Notes under the pieces: model-generated
Databases searched by the model: none
The model's input: the letters and a program-made list of their open reading frames with translations, nothing else
Told to the model about the DNA's origin: nothing
Part shown: piece after piece, positions 1 to 12,852 of the stretch
Numbering within the stretch: the first letter of the stretch is position 1
How the letters are laid out: each line of letters starts with the position of its first letter
Translations under genes and position numbers: made by a program
Origin: Pogona vitticeps
Taxonomy: Eukaryota > Chordata > Lepidosauria > Squamata > Agamidae
Reading direction: 5' to 3'
Assembly: GCF_051106095.1 (NCBI RefSeq)
Contig: NC_135784.1
Location: 153,423,428 to 153,487,427, forward strand
DNA length: 64,000 nt

Positions 1-141
1 GGACGGTGACTTTTTAGCCCATTGGAACGCATTGAATGGTTTTCAATGTGTTTCAATTGGCTTTTTATTTTCGCTTTACAATGTTTTTGCTTAATAGTGA
101 TTTTCCTGGAACGGATTATCGCCGTTAAGCGAGGCACCACC
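1..141. mobile_element. Tigger-like MITE, one end, cut by the window edge
   Basis: The segment ends in the inverted form of the terminal motif CAGTGGTGCCTCGC seen in six other places in this window, and its interior matches the elements at 22496-22917 and 50293-50712 (a stretch around the words cattggaacgcattgaatgg and cgttaagcgaggcacc). TA target duplications at the complete copies point to the Tc1/mariner superfamily, Tigger-like branch. Only the last part is inside the window, and the short open frame in it is not a gene. Confidence 0.8.
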
Positions 142-2274
142 ATATTGGGAATATGTTACCTTAGATTGTGGGGGAGCTGGCTGAAAAATAGGTTACCACT
201 GAAGACAAGTTATTATGTGTTGCGAAGTGACTTATGACTTAAATGACTCTAAATAAGGGTTTGTGCGATGTCCAAGAAATGGTTTACCATCGCCATCCCC
301 TGAATGAGTTTCAGTGGGCGAGGAGGGATTTAAATCTGGATCTGCTGAATGTTAATCTTTCACTTTTATCCACGATACCATGCTGGCTGTCTTAAGACAG
401 GAGTCTTCTGTTAATAGTGTTTTTCTTCATATGTGAAATTTACTTAATTATTTGGTTTTAGAACATTTGAATTTGCAGCCTGCCTATATGCAAGTGAATA
501 TGAAGCTTCTAGGTGCAGCTGACTGTAGAAATTGTTCTTTCTGTGTCCCCCCCCCCCCCTTTTGTGTTGTTCTTCATCTCTCCTCCCTTTTGAGCCATTC
601 TGTTCCATTCTCCCATCCAGTTACCAGGTTTCTTGCTCCCTCTTGGGCTCTAAATATTCTGTGCCACTGAGTACTTCTGGGTTTAGATTCAACCACCATC
701 CCTTGGGGGTTTTAAAGAAAGGGTTTCTTGGATTTCTGCAAACCTTGGCATTCTTCTAGTGATGCCTCCCTCTTTTGCATAGGTCCTGCCACTTTGACTT
801 TACAACAGTGGGCACCTTTCCCACTGAAATTTGGAAACAATGTATGATGAACTGCTGGCTAGCTGAGTGGCTTAGGTCCCTGGCTGCAAAGCCGAAGTTT
901 GGGAATTCAGTTCCCACTGTGCCTCCTTGAGAGGGACTGGACTCGATGATCCATACACTTTCAGTTCTGCACTTACTTCAAAGGAGGTTGTTGTTGTTAT
1001 TATTATTATAATATAATGATTCTACTAATGGAGGAAATACTGTAGTCTAGCACATGGTTCATGGTCATTGTGCGTGTGCAAACCAAATATTGTGACACCA
1101 GTTCCATAATTTATCTGATTAAGAATGGAAGGTCTGAAGCAGCTCTTCAGTCTATTTCATTGTGGTGACTTTTATACTTCAGGTTTCAGGACTGAGCCCC
1201 AGTGGTTGATCTCATCAGGGAAAAATCAGTGACTCATATTTCCATTGAGAGAAATATAATTTGCAGTTTCTCAGCAACGGCCCACACAACTGTTTCAAGT
1301 GTTGTGTAACAGCATGTTCAGAACTAACAGATCATCTTTGAATGCCTTGGGGTTATTTTTATTGGAGCTCTTTGTGTGCAGACAAGTGGTGGTATTGACT
1401 GTGAAATGCTGATTTGTTCTGTAGGTGTAATACCACACATGACGGTTACATATAGCGGAAGTTCTGAAACAAACTAGAAGACAAGGAACTCAAGTTTCTT
1501 CCCTCGTCGAAGCAGATAAAACCAGGGAAGGCAGAGACAGCAGGAAAAACCCATCCTGTTGAATTACTCCCAAGGGGGAAGCAAGAGGCTTCTACTATGT
1601 GTGCATTCTGGTTCTCCTGCTTCAGGATTTTTGTTGTTTTAGCAGGAAGAAATATTTCTTTTCCTGTTTCACACATGCCTTAATGCACTTTTTGTGCACT
1701 TTATTTCAAATGGCTCTAAAAAAGTCACATGGTGGCCCTCTCCAAGAAACAGATCCCCCTTTCCCATGTGTGTCATCCTTGCCCCCCCCCCGGTTCTCCT
1801 AGAAACACACATGTGGCTTCCTGGCTTACATGGCCTTACTAGTGCTGTGCTGCAAAGTGCTTGCACAATTTGGGATAGGTAGAGTAGAATTTATGCATAG
1901 ACAGAGATAGTTATGAAAATGTGAATAATTGGGAGTAATGTGTTTAATCATTACAGTACTCCATAAAATTAGAGCTGGTCACTTAAAGAGGTATACAACC
2001 AGGTTCCAGATTCAGACCAAGAACTTGGAAACATTATTTTTGGGGACTATAGCTTCTTATTTCAGCATCTCTCAAGCATGCCTAATTATTTCTGGACTGC
2101 AAGTATTGACAGCTCCAAATATAATATTCTCTTCACAACTGGCTGTTAAACATGGCTGGGAAGTGCTGGAAAGCAAGACAGTGCTATGTTGTAAGAATCT
2201 CCTGTGTACCTTAAAACAAAGTCAGTTTTTCTATAATACTAAATTGTGCACTTCATATTTTTGTTTTTCTACAG
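142..2274. other. Sequence upstream of the first ATF1 coding exon, mostly featureless
   Basis: Apart from the MITE end and the SINE listed separately I see no gene here. No CpG-rich promoter and no convincing 5' untranslated exon of ATF1 was recognised, so the ATF1 promoter and first non-coding exon are probably to the left of the window. Short C-tracts lie near 548-560 and 1784-1792. The short open frames have no recognisable similarity. Confidence 0.5.
853..1016 (+). mobile_element. tRNA-derived SINE
   Basis: A tRNA-like head is visible: an A-box-like part (tagctgagtggcttagg) and a B-box-like part (gggaattcagttcccact), followed by the tract 'actggactcgatgatcc' and an ATT-rich tail. The copy near 26125 shares head and body. 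The head is too degraded to be a working tRNA gene. Confidence 0.7.
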
Positions 2275-2281
2275 GCTGATT

Positions 2282-2389
2282 ATGGAAGAAGTACACAAAA
2301 ACAGCAGCAGCAATTCTACATCCCCTCAAGCAGCGTCTTTACAAGGTACCACTCTACAGGCAGCTCAGCTTTCTCGTGTTTCTCAACAG
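2282..2389 (+). CDS. ATF1: ATF1 coding exon 1 (start codon)
   Basis: The exon begins after the acceptor ...ctacag at 2274, with seven untranslated bases before the ATG. A at -3 and G at +4 give a good Kozak context. It encodes MEEVHKNSSS... to ...LSRVSQQ (36 residues) and ends in phase 0 at the donor CAG/gtaaag. Human ATF1 starts MEDSHKSTTS and its corresponding segment ends HISHIAQQ, which fixes both the start and the family. Confidence 0.9.
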
Positions 2390-2857
2390 GTAAAGCAAGC
2401 TATGTAAGGTTAGGTCTCCTGAGGATTTTTTTAAAGCACATTAATTGCAATTGTCCTGTGCAATCTGGTGTAGTTTCATTAAATATGTGTGAATGCAAAA
2501 TTTCAGAGACCTACTTAGTCAGTGTTTTTCCTCAATAAATTTGAAAATACATTCAAATATGCTAGGTATTTGGCCTGTCCCGTAATATCTAAACACTCCT
2601 CCTCCATTGGTTTTGGATCCTTATAAGTGTTGACCAACTCATTCATGAAAATAGAAGGGTCTGATTATATGGAGTACTTCTGAAAAGCTGTCTTCTAACC
2701 AGAGACCTCTGATATATCTCCTGAATCTTTATAAAAGTGGTTGATCTGCTTTTTTGTTCAGATTTTTTTCCTTCCAAAAGTCTGTAGTACTAAAAAGAAG
2801 ACAGGAGCAAAACAGGGAGTGTCTTCTGATCAAGCCCTGATGTAGCAAACGCTATTC

Positions 2858-5800
2858 TTCTTCTTCGTGGTCTCTGTGAATGCACACTAACGGGTTTCAT
2901 CTGTGCCTTTGCAGAGGTCTCCGGAATATTCCAAAGCTTTATGCTATGTTCGTGAAGGACCACCGCCCTAGCCCACGAGGTCCGCCCACCCTCACAGTTA
3001 CTTCAGTTCCTTTTTACCACCTCCGTATGAGGTCTCGAGCTGCTGCGTTTGTTAGATATTTCTATTAAAAAGCAATAATAGGACCATTTTTCTTCAACTT
3101 TTGAATTCTAATCAACGTTTACCATAACATAGTTAGATAAGTACATTATTTGGACTTTTCCCCTTTTCTCCCACCATTTATGGCACGCCTCCCCCCCTTC
3201 AAAAAGTTCATGTCGTGCTCTAATAAAATTCCCCTTACAGATGGCCACAATATCTGCCTGTTCTGTTTGGGGGAAGCCCACCAAACATCATCTTGCCAAT
3301 TTTGTAAAAACCTTACAAAACAAGCAATAAATTAAGACAACAAAGTCTCAAGTCTTTTATCTTAGAGAAATCTTTTTAAACCTCAGACAGTGGATACGCC
3401 TCATACAGCGCAACCCCCCCCCAGACAATCTCCAGTTCTATCAACAGTCTCTTCATCCGCCAAATCATCTGCTGAAATTACCCAAAAATCAAAATCGAAA
3501 CCACTGAATTCGGAGATGTCAGCACTGATATCGAAGTCCCCTTCCATATCAGACACCTCTAAAACTAAGAAACAAAAGAAAGCAGCTGATACCCTTCTGC
3601 AAAAACCACCCTCACCCACAGTGACGATTGAGTCTCCAGAGGACATTCTGATACCACCATCAGGTCAACTTGAGTCACCTATCCTCGCTGTCTCTCCAAC
3701 ACCTCTGGTTCATACCACGGACATTACAGTGATCCCAACTTCACCGCACTCCAGCTCTATATCGACAGTGTGATCAGTGTTGGCTTATGAATCCGACCAG
3801 TGTGATCAGGCACCCAGCGTTTCTCCTCCCTGCAAGAGGTCAAGGAAAGAACATCAAACTTCTCATCATCAATACCATGGTGCCGATACCATGAGACCCG
3901 TTACTCCACCTGGGTCCTTCACGCCCCGAGAGCAGTACAGAAGACATAGGCGATCCCAGAGCGTCAGGCTATATGAGCCTCCTCAATACAATGACCCATC
4001 CCGTGAAAGCTCTCGTTATGGAGCATATTTGAACCCTTCTGCTGAGCTTGAACTCCATCCAGGAAGGCGACATCGACATTACTGATTCCCACTATTCCAA
4101 ATCATCCATATTGCCCAGATACAGACCAAGGTACCGTGAAGGTTACCAATCCCAATCATTATCAGACGATGACTCCATTTCATCTGCCTCAGTATGGAGA
4201 CACAACCAACTAAACAAAAAACGGACCAGCCTCAGCTTAAACACACGGTACGGAAACAAACCTCGGTACCAGGCCAACATGAACAAGCTGACGAACCTCC
4301 CTTGCAGTATACTGATCAGACGGTGGCTACTGGTACCAAACCAGTAAAGGGCATACCAGAGATTGCCGAATCAGACGACTCCATCTAAACTCCAGCATAC
4401 TCATTAGGAAACAGCTCCTGTTCAACATTACCCTACCTCTCCCACCCAGTCATCTCATTCTTCTGACTCTTCTCACTTGGTCATTGACCAAGAATCAATG
4501 CCCAATTTGCCTACACCGGATTCTGATACCCTCACCAATAATCCACCCTTCCAATGATTTTTTCTCATATTCACAACTAATTATCAGAATAGCCAAGGCC
4601 ATGGAGCTTGTTATACAAGAGCCATCACAAAGACAATCTGATAAGGTCTTCAAGGATATTAATGATGAACAAACTCTACCACCTAGCATGAGCGTCATTC
4701 TGGCCTTGCTAGAACTCACCAAACAAATGTGGTCAAAACCATCTTCAGTACCACAAATATCTAAAAAAGTTGAAAAGCTTTATAAAACGCACTGTGAAAA
4801 TACCACGTTCTTGTTTAAACATCTGCCTTCAAACTCACTGATTGTTGACGCGACACAAAATAGGACACACAATCGCTCCACCACAACCCCTAACAACAAA
4901 GAAGGCAGAAAACTTGACATAGCAGGTCGCAGGGCCTATTCCTTAGCCTCATTCGTTCTTCAGGCTGCCAACTACATTGCAGCAATGGGAGCATACCACC
5001 GCTATTTGTGGAATAAAGCACTCCCATCTCTCCAATTTGCTGTGGGAGAGTACGAAGCATGCGGCCTTGCATTCCATGGGCCTCGCATGTCAAGAAAGAA
5101 TTACAGCTAGGCAGATCATAGATGCATCATCATGACAGCTGGTTTCTGCAGTGGCATTGCGTAGATATTCATGGTTAAGAGCAGCACATATCCCAGATGA
5201 TATCAAGTACCCCAAGAATTAAGTACCCTTTTCTCAAGGAATGCCATATTTCTCGTCAGTACCCCTTTAACCATCTACATTTTCCCTTTTCGTCACTTGA
5301 AGACTCTGAATAGAGATGGAGGATTTAAATTCATTCATTCATTCATTCATTCTAGAAAACTAAGCTAGTACATCATACAAAGGAATTTTCGCAAGGAACA
5401 CTAGAATGGACTTTATTACTTCTTCTTCTTCAAAAAAAGCAATGGACTCACCACCATCGATTTAATCAATGCATGTTGTCACATCACCGTACATCACATT
5501 CATTGAAAATTCCACAATCAGGCTTATGATATCAAGGCCCTTTCCTTCAATCTCCTTGCACCACCATAAGTGTTCATGAAAGGCATGGCACCTATGCTAG
5601 CTTACCTACATAGAACATCAGTTTGTTGCCTCCCAACTTTAATCCAAGGAGGTCACAGGACACCCAAACAATCCTTCCTCCCCTTCCGGATCTCGGTCTG
5701 AAAGTCAACACAGTAAAACAAACAAACAAACAAACAAACAAACTACTCACCTCAATCTTGGTGTTTTGCTCCTGCTAATCTAATGTCACATCTATCGTCT

Positions 5801-7821
5801 AGCAGATTCACGATCACTTGCAACTACCACCTCAGCTATTTTGCTGGAACAGACAACACAACCTCATCAGGGCACAACTTTTGTTCCCTTAAAACTGCTG
5901 CTACAGAACACTACACACGACAACACCACTGGACAGGATGCGAATTGTGGAAATCCAAGGGAACATGTTACCTAAAAAGGCTGCACAATGGCACCTACAT
6001 ATAAACAACCTACAACGCCCAACTGCTTCCAGGCATTCATACAGTTCAAATCTCTTATCCGAGGCAAGGTGGCCGGGTCACAATGGACAACATCACTGCA
6101 CCTAATTTTGCAATGGTGCATCCAACACCATATATTCCCCATGACATTATATATCGTGACAAAAGACAATCAAGGAGCAAGCGTACTCAGCATAATGAAT
6201 ACCAACAACACTGGTCACTAGACCATACAATTTCTCCCTTACCGTGCAAGATCTGGAATTCCCTCACATCAATACCTCTGCAACACACCAATATACCAAG
6301 GCATCCTCTGTCACTCAACACCAGACATGGCCCACAGACCCCTACAGGATGCCCTCATGACAGATTTAACTTTCACCTCATATATCTATTCCTGCCTATC
6401 ATTCTCCATCTAAAGGACAAAACCATGAAAGATCATACCAAGAAAATACTGTTCTATGGTAGCCAAACAACTCTGGCTCACTATATTATAAACCATTACC
6501 AACAGCTATTTCTGCCTACCTCCCATACCCCACCCTCTCACTCTACATCACAACAGGGCTCACCAGCAGGATCTATACATCCTCCACCTTAAACTCTGAG
6601 AATCCTCCCTCAATGAATGATATCTTGGTCCATGTTGGGAAACCCCCCACAATCAAACTTTATTCACCGAAATGGATAATTATCTCTACACTTCCCCTTC
6701 AACATAACTTACCTATCAAACTGATAACCTCAGACCAATTCTGATAACCTACAATTCCTCTCTTATCTGTTGGCAAACAACTATCACTCGCTGCGCTCAA
6801 AAATTGCATTTCAGCTTTTATAGCAGACCAATCACCAGATCCAAATGCTGCAGTGATTTCAAACATCCAACCATAAACCGTTCCTTCAAGAGTGACCAAT
6901 ACTCAACTGTTGCCAACCCCACCTACTCCTCAGTGGTCTCTGTCAAATCTGTTACACAGACCATTTGTCCTCCCTTCAAGCTTCCAGCTACCACATTGGA
7001 ACACATCTCCTCTCTCAAAACAATAAATCTACCGACCTTTCTTCTGTACCCTACTGCTGATCTAGACAGATCAACACATGTATTAGACACCGAAGGGCCC
7101 AGGCCTTCTATACCTACAAGATGGCCCCATTCACAAAGTCTAAAGACTGTTTATGTCAACGTACCACCCGCAATGGGTTATTCGGATATCCTCACTGACA
7201 GTATCCCGATGCATTATCTACCCTATACAACTGACATAACAACTTGCCAAGCAACCTTTACCTTAAGGTATTAAGGCTCATTTGGTGAAGATGACAGTCT
7301 CCTCTGCAGCGCCCTTCCACAAAGTCCCATTGATGGACATTTGCAAACTGCTACTTTGGCAACACGTTCAATGCTTGCCTCCCATTACAAGGTGGACGCA
7401 AGAGCCAAAGTAGATGCTGCCTCTGGGAGAACTGTGTTTTTCCAGTCCTTCCATGACATCCCTCCACCTGCAAGGTAAGCTTGTTAGTCACCCATTAGTG
7501 TGCATTCACAGAAGAAAGAGAGGTTACTTACCTGTAACTCTGGTTCTTCGAGTGGTCATCTGTGAATTCACACTTCCTGCCCGTCCTCCCCTCTGTCCAT
7601 CACTCCTGTATCCTTTGATGCAGCGGCGGGCTATGTTGGGAACTGAAGTAACTGTGAGGGCGGGCAGACCTCATGGGCTAGGGGGCGATCCTTCATGAAC
7701 ATAGCATAAAACTTTGGAATATTCCAGAGACCTCTGCGCAGGCACAGATGAAACCCATTAGTGTGAATTCACAGATGACCACTTGAAGAACCAGAGTTAC
7801 AGGTACGTAACCTCTCTATTT
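2858..7821 (+). mobile_element. DIRS-type (tyrosine-recombinase) retrotransposon, old and broken
   Basis: The left end (near 2862-2960) and right end (near 7690-7815) are inverted copies of each other, sharing the tttggaatattccagag / accctctgcgc type words. Near 7490-7560 lies a third, internal block complementary to both ends, the layout specific to DIRS elements. Parts recognised, 5' to 3': a gag-like region with a Cys/His-rich N-terminal piece (about 3180-3330) and a C-terminal domain (about 4480-5080), and only weak remnants of pol. At about 5 kb against 6.1-6.8 kb for the other two copies it has lost internal sequence, and it has many breaks. It lies in ATF1 intron 1 in the sense direction and looks like the oldest of the three. 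Confidence 0.8.
5333..5352. repeat. Short ATTC microsatellite
   Basis: About five tandem copies of a tetranucleotide (attcattcattc...) inside the old DIRS element. A second short tract, AAAC repeated about six times, lies at 5717-5742. Both are replication-slippage products of no evident function. Confidence 0.8.
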
Positions 7822-8831
7822 TAATGATCTTATGCATGTGTTCTGCTTAAATTGTGTTGGAAAGAACAGAAGAGATGCAGTAGTAGTGCTTGATGGCATC
7901 TCCCAAATTAATGTCTTTAGGTTTACTAAGAAATCTTCCGAATTTCAAAACTTGACTTGTTCATGCCCAGCAAAATAAATGATTACATGGTATTTTAGAG
8001 TGACTGTAAAGTTTAAATTAATACCTAACATAAACTACCTTTTGGCTTTCCTATGTGCTTTGCCTGAGAAAATTCTGTGTGTGTTTGTATAAAAAAAAAT
8101 TTGCCTTCCAAAATGGGAACTTTCCACCTCTGTTGAATTTTGTACTTTTTCTGCTACCTGCTACTGTCATCCACCTTTCTCCCAGTGAAGAAACTCAAGG
8201 TGATGTAAAACAGCTTTTTAAAAGTATGTTTAGAATCACAACAAATTAAGATACTAATATTAAATCTAAACCATGTTGAAACAACTCTTATTTAAACAAA
8301 TTTCAAACACATAATAGTAACAAAAATGCCACATTCCCTGCTTAAAAACTCCAGTCCTGCCAGGGCATTCACAGATCCCAGGTCAGTTTAAGAAAAGGAA
8401 GGTTTTTACCTGCTGGTGAAGGGACTCTGAGAAGGGAGCCAGCCTCACGTGGGAAGGAATGCCGTAGATTGGGAACAGCCCCTGAACATGCCCCTTCGTT
8501 AACCTCCAAATGTTCAATGGAGGTGGGACCAAGAGAAAGCCCCTCCCTCAAAAATCTCAGCAAGGGAACTAGGCATTTGCTGTGTTCTGGGTATAGAATG
8601 TCATGAAGGTTTCCACTGCTGAGAGTATCTGCTGTGATGTCATGTAGAATGGGCACTGCAGGTGAAGTGTGTCAAGGCTGAAAAGAGCATTTGGCTCAGC
8701 GGAACCAATTTTAAAAAGCGGACTTAGGTTGGAAATTCAGTACTGCCCCACCTCAGCCTTAATTGCATTTACATATACTTCCCAGGCTGTACATTTTGTA
8801 GTTTAGCTAATAATTGCTTCATTCATTATAG

Positions 8832-8966
8832 ATGTCCCTTAGAGGTCCAGCTCCACTGACACCTTTCACAAAAGCTGTACCGCTCTGTGGGGATCAAGTC
8901 CAAGGCGTCATTCATACTGCTCAGACCTCTTCTGTAATTCACTCGCCACAAGGGCAATCGGTGCAG
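8832..8966 (+). CDS. ATF1: ATF1 coding exon 2, CREB1 Q1-like cassette
   Basis: The acceptor cattatag precedes 8832 and the donor gtgcag/gtaaat follows 8966. The exon is 135 nt, phase 0 at both ends, and encodes 45 residues. Its second half, VQGVIHTAQTSSVIHSPQGQ followed by SVQ, aligns with VHGVIQAAQPSVIQSPQ in CREB1, where the homologous exon also sits between the ...LAQ leader and the KID exon. Human ATF1 goes straight from ...IAQQ to VSSLSESEES. I infer an ancestral family exon kept in this lineage. Because it is symmetric it could be skipped, which would leave a 268-residue protein close to the mammalian form. Conserved coding and clean splice sites argue against a decayed remnant. Confidence 0.82.
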
Positions 8967-9064
8967 GTAAATCACCAACTTTCTGTATCAACTTACTCAG
9001 TTTTAATTTTAGTGCATTTTAATCCATCTGGTCCTGCCAGGACAATAATATTGTATGCTCCAAA

Positions 9065-9112
<48 letters not shown>

Positions 9113-10331
9113 GAAAGCAATCCAGCAGAAGTCCCAACATGAATTATTATTGTTGGGATTAATATTATGGTTATTTTGTGTGCCCAATATTTTGTTAAAC
9201 CCAGCCAAAATTAATAACGAAAACTAGTCCTCGTCAATGGCTTGACACAGCAAGACATGAACAGGCTATGTTATAGGAAGTGAAATGAATCTACTAACTT
9301 AACTGGAATAGGACATAGACACAACTGAAATTATGTCTAATATTTCAAAGATATGAAATGATGTTGAGATGCTTTGCAACAAGTGTATGTCGCTTGTATC
9401 TATAAACATCTGGTTTCAGTTATCCTATCTGAGACTGTACCTCAAAATGCACCATATAAGCATGTTAAATTGCTCAGTATTTGGCTCAAATGATTTCTCT
9501 CAGACGGAAGGGAATTATTATGAAGTGATTACTTTTTGTGGCACATGGATAGAAAAAAAATATACGTACAATAGATGTCAACATTTAAACTTACAAACAT
9601 CTCTGAAAAATTCTTGTGCTCGGGAATGCAGAGTTAAACCAGAGGGCTGCATGTCCCTCCTTATGCAGAGCCCAGTGCTTTAGTTTATGAAAAAAAATTG
9701 AAGAAATGAGGGTCAAGCACTGACATGACTCATTTATTGAATCATACCTAGTACTGCTTGTGGGGGTGGAGGAGAAGACTGCATAACCCCAGAGATATAC
9801 TGGGTAAGCTACAACCTCAAGGAAAGGCTCCATGAGCTGCTAGCATTTCCCAAGCAATTTTGTTTTAAGAAGGTTGTTTTTGTTGCCTCTCTTACTTTCA
9901 GTATTAAAGAGTGTATATGCAAGGAAATAAATCCTTCCCTTAGACCTCCTTTCCATCTGTTATGTTCAAGGAAGACAGTTCTCTGCGCCTGCCCCTAAAA
10001 AAGAGGCGTATAGCATGTAGGAAGAACTGCCAGGGCCTGTATGCCGTCAGACATCTATCTTGTTAGTGAGTCAGTGTCTAGTTAGAACTTGGCACTGTGG
10101 TTTGGACAGCAGGAAACTCCCCCACAGAAGGAGGAATTCATACATGCTGTGTTGCAATTAGACCTGTAACCAAGATTATGTGTAAGTAACTGAAATACTC
10201 ATGAATGTATTGCCTGTTAACCCCTGCTTCTCCCTCTCCCTTATTTATGCAGTGTTGTAATTTGGATTATAGGTCCCTGGGACAAGGAGCAGTCCTCCTG
10301 TACTCTGTAGCATGCATTGCCCACTTACATT
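8967..10331 (+). other. ATF1 intron 2, left part, little structure
   Basis: Apart from the GA tract I recognise no gene or well-defined repeat in this part of the intron. The open frames crossing it are low-complexity or unsupported. Confidence 0.5.
9068..9109. repeat. (GA)n microsatellite
   Basis: About 21 tandem GA units about 100 bp after the exon 2 donor of ATF1. It lies wholly in the intron. Such purine tracts mutate quickly in length. Confidence 0.97.
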
Positions 10332-12404
10332 GCTATATACGTTGTTGTTGTTTACTCGTTAGGTCATGTCCAACTCTTCATGACCCCATGGACCAGAGCA
10401 CGCTAGGCCCTCCTGTCTTTCACTGCCTCCCGGAGTTGGGTCAAATTCATGCTGGTAGCTTCAATGACATTATCTAACTATCTTGTCCTCTTTCGTCCCC
10501 TTCTCCTCTGGCCCTCACACTTTCCCAACATCAGGGTCTTTTCCAGGGAGATTTCTCTTCTCATGAGAAGACCAAAGTATTGGAGCCTCAGTTTCAGGAT
10601 CTGTCCTTCCAGTGAGCACTCAGGGTTGATTTCCTTCAAAATGGATAGGTTTGATCTCCTCGCAGTCCAGGGGACTTTCAAGAGTCTCCTCCAGCACCAC
10701 AATTCAAAAACATCAATTCTTTGGCTGTCAGCCTTCTTTATGGTCCAGCTCACTTCCATACAACACTAGCGGAAAAACCACAGCTTTGACTATGCGGACC
10801 TTTGTCGGCAAAGGGATGTATCTGCTTTTTAAGATGCTGTCTAGATTTGTCTTCGCTTTCCTCCCAAGAAGCAGGCGTCTTTTAATTTCGTGGCTGCTGT
10901 CACCATTTGCAGTGATCATGGAGCCCAAGAAAATAAATCTGTCACTGCCTCCATATCTTCCCCTTCTATTTGCCAGGAGGTGATGGGACCAGTGGCCATG
11001 ATCTTAGTTTTTTTGAAGTTGAGCTTCAGACCGTTTTTTGCACTCTCCTCTTTCACCCTCATTACGAGGTTCTTTAAGTCCTCCTCACTTTCTGCCATCA
11101 GAGTGGTATCATCTGCATATCAGAGGTTGTTGATATTTCTTCCGGCAATCTTAATTCCGACTTGGGATTCATCCAGTTCAGCCTTTCGCATGATTTATTC
11201 TGCATATAAGTTAAATAAGCAAGGAGATACTGTACTCCTTTCCCAGTTTTGAACCAATCAGTTGTTCCATATCCAGTTCTAACTGTTGCTTCCTGTCCCA
11301 CATATAGATTTCTCAGGAGATGGATAAGGTGGTCAGGCACTCCCATTTCTTTAAGAACTTGCTATAGCTTGCTGTGGTCCACACAGTCAAAGACTTTTGC
11401 ATAGTCAAGCAGAAGTAGATCTTTTTCTGGAACTCTCTGGCTTTCTCCATAATCCAGCACATGTTAACAATTTGGTCTCTAGTTCCTCTGCCCCTTTGAA
11501 ACCCGGCTTGTATTTCTGGGAGTTCTCAGTCCACATACTGCTGAAGCCTACCTTGGAGGATTTTGAGCATAACGTTGCTAGTGTGTGAAATGAGTGCAAT
11601 TGTATGGTAGTTGGAGCATTCTTTGGCACTGCCCTTCTTTGGGATTGGGATGTAGACTGATCTTTTCCAATCCTCTGGCCACTGCTGAGTTTTCCAAACT
11701 TGCTGGCATATTGAGTGTAGCACCTTCACAGCATCATCTTTTAAGATTTTAAATAATTCCACTGGAATACCATCACCTCCACTGGCCTTGTTGTTAGCCA
11801 TGCTTTCTAAGGCCCACTTGATTTCACTCTCCAGGGTGTCAGGCTCATGGTCTGCAACCACACTATCTGGGTTGTCCGGGATATCCAAATCTTTCTAGTA
11901 TAATTCCTCTGTGTATTCTTGCCACCTGTCCTTGATGTCTTCTGCTTCTGTGAGGTCCCTACTATATTTCCCTTTATCTTGTCTATCTTTGCACAAAATG
12001 TTCCTTTAATATCTCCAATTTTCTTGAACAGATCTCTGGTTTCCCCCTTTTTATTATTTTCCTCTATTTCTTCGCATTATTCATTTAAGAAGGCTCTCTT
12101 GTCTCTCCTTGCTATTCTTTGGAAGTCTGCATTCAGTTTTCTGTAACTTTCCCTATCTCCCTTGCATTTTCTTTCCCTTCTCTTCTCTGCTGTTTCTAAG
12201 GCCTCGTTGGACAGCCACTTTGCTTTCTTGCATTTCCTTTTCTTTGGGATGTTTTTTGTTGCTGCCTCCTGTACAATGTTACAAGCCTCTATCGAAAGTT
12301 CTTCAGGCACTCTATCCACCAAATCGAGTTCCTTAAATCTGTTCTTCACTTCCGCTGTGTATTCATAAGGGATTTGGTTTAGATTATACCTGACTAGCCC
12401 AGTG
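10332..12404 (-). mobile_element. BovB (RTE) LINE, 3' part with reverse transcriptase
   Basis: Read on the minus strand this is the 3' two thirds of a BovB element. Its translated pieces match the BovB protein in order: KNRFKELDLVDRVPEEL (about 12330), PKKRKCKKAKWLS, NNKASGGDGIPVELFKILKD (about 11770), WPEDWKRSVYIPIPKKG, RNLYVGQEATVRTGYGTTDW (about 11290), MAESEEDLKNL (about 11090), HEIKRRLLLGRK (about 10890) and ELWCWRRLLKVPWTARRSN (about 10690). The 3' end is at the GTT-rich tract near 10335. The reverse transcriptase copies the RNA at the target site. Several frameshifts and stops break the frame, so this copy is dead. It is antisense in ATF1 intron 2 and continues past the inserted DIRS at 18469. 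Confidence 0.95.
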
Positions 12405-12560
12405 GTTCTTTAACGTGGTTCTCTATGAATCCACACTGATGGGTTAAACAGCGCCTGCGCTGGTTCCTCTCGGAATTTTCCAGAGCTATGAGGGAAAAGA
12501 TACAATGTTTGAGTTGCCCTGCACTGCGCAAGTGCAGCCCGCCAAAAATCCCCAGTTCCA
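12405..12560 (+). repeat. DIRS left inverted terminal repeat
   Basis: Starts ttctttaacgtggttctcta and runs through gcgcctgcgctggttcctc and the word actgcgcaagtgcagcc. It is the reverse complement of 18285-18440 over about 155 bp with few differences. Unlike LTRs the repeats are inverted, which is a DIRS hallmark. Confidence 0.93.
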
Positions 12561-12852
12561 TTTATCCGCCCGCGGAGTTGGAACCTCTCGGTTAGAGCTC
12601 TTGAGATTTTACTCTCCTTTCGCCATTTTCGGATTTTTTGGACTTGACCTGGCTTGCCTATCGTCTATCCGCATCTCCGTTGCCCTGAATTCGGACCGGC
12701 TGACCTTCCCTTGCCTCTGGCGTGCTTCTTGCAAGTACTTTCACTTCCCGCTTGATCCTGATTGAGGCCTATTACCTCCTGCTGAGGCGCCACGCGCCAG
12801 CAGGATTTCTTCAATTACTGACTTTCTCTACCGTTCGTTCACCGCTTGGCTT

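Noticed and set aside
853-960. Possible tRNA gene
   Set aside because: Only A- and B-box-like words remain. The cloverleaf stems do not pair and the body continues as a SINE.
3150-3335. Cys/His-rich small frame that could be taken for a host zinc-finger exon
   Set aside because: It matches the N-terminal piece of the other two DIRS gag regions and lies inside an element with DIRS ends.
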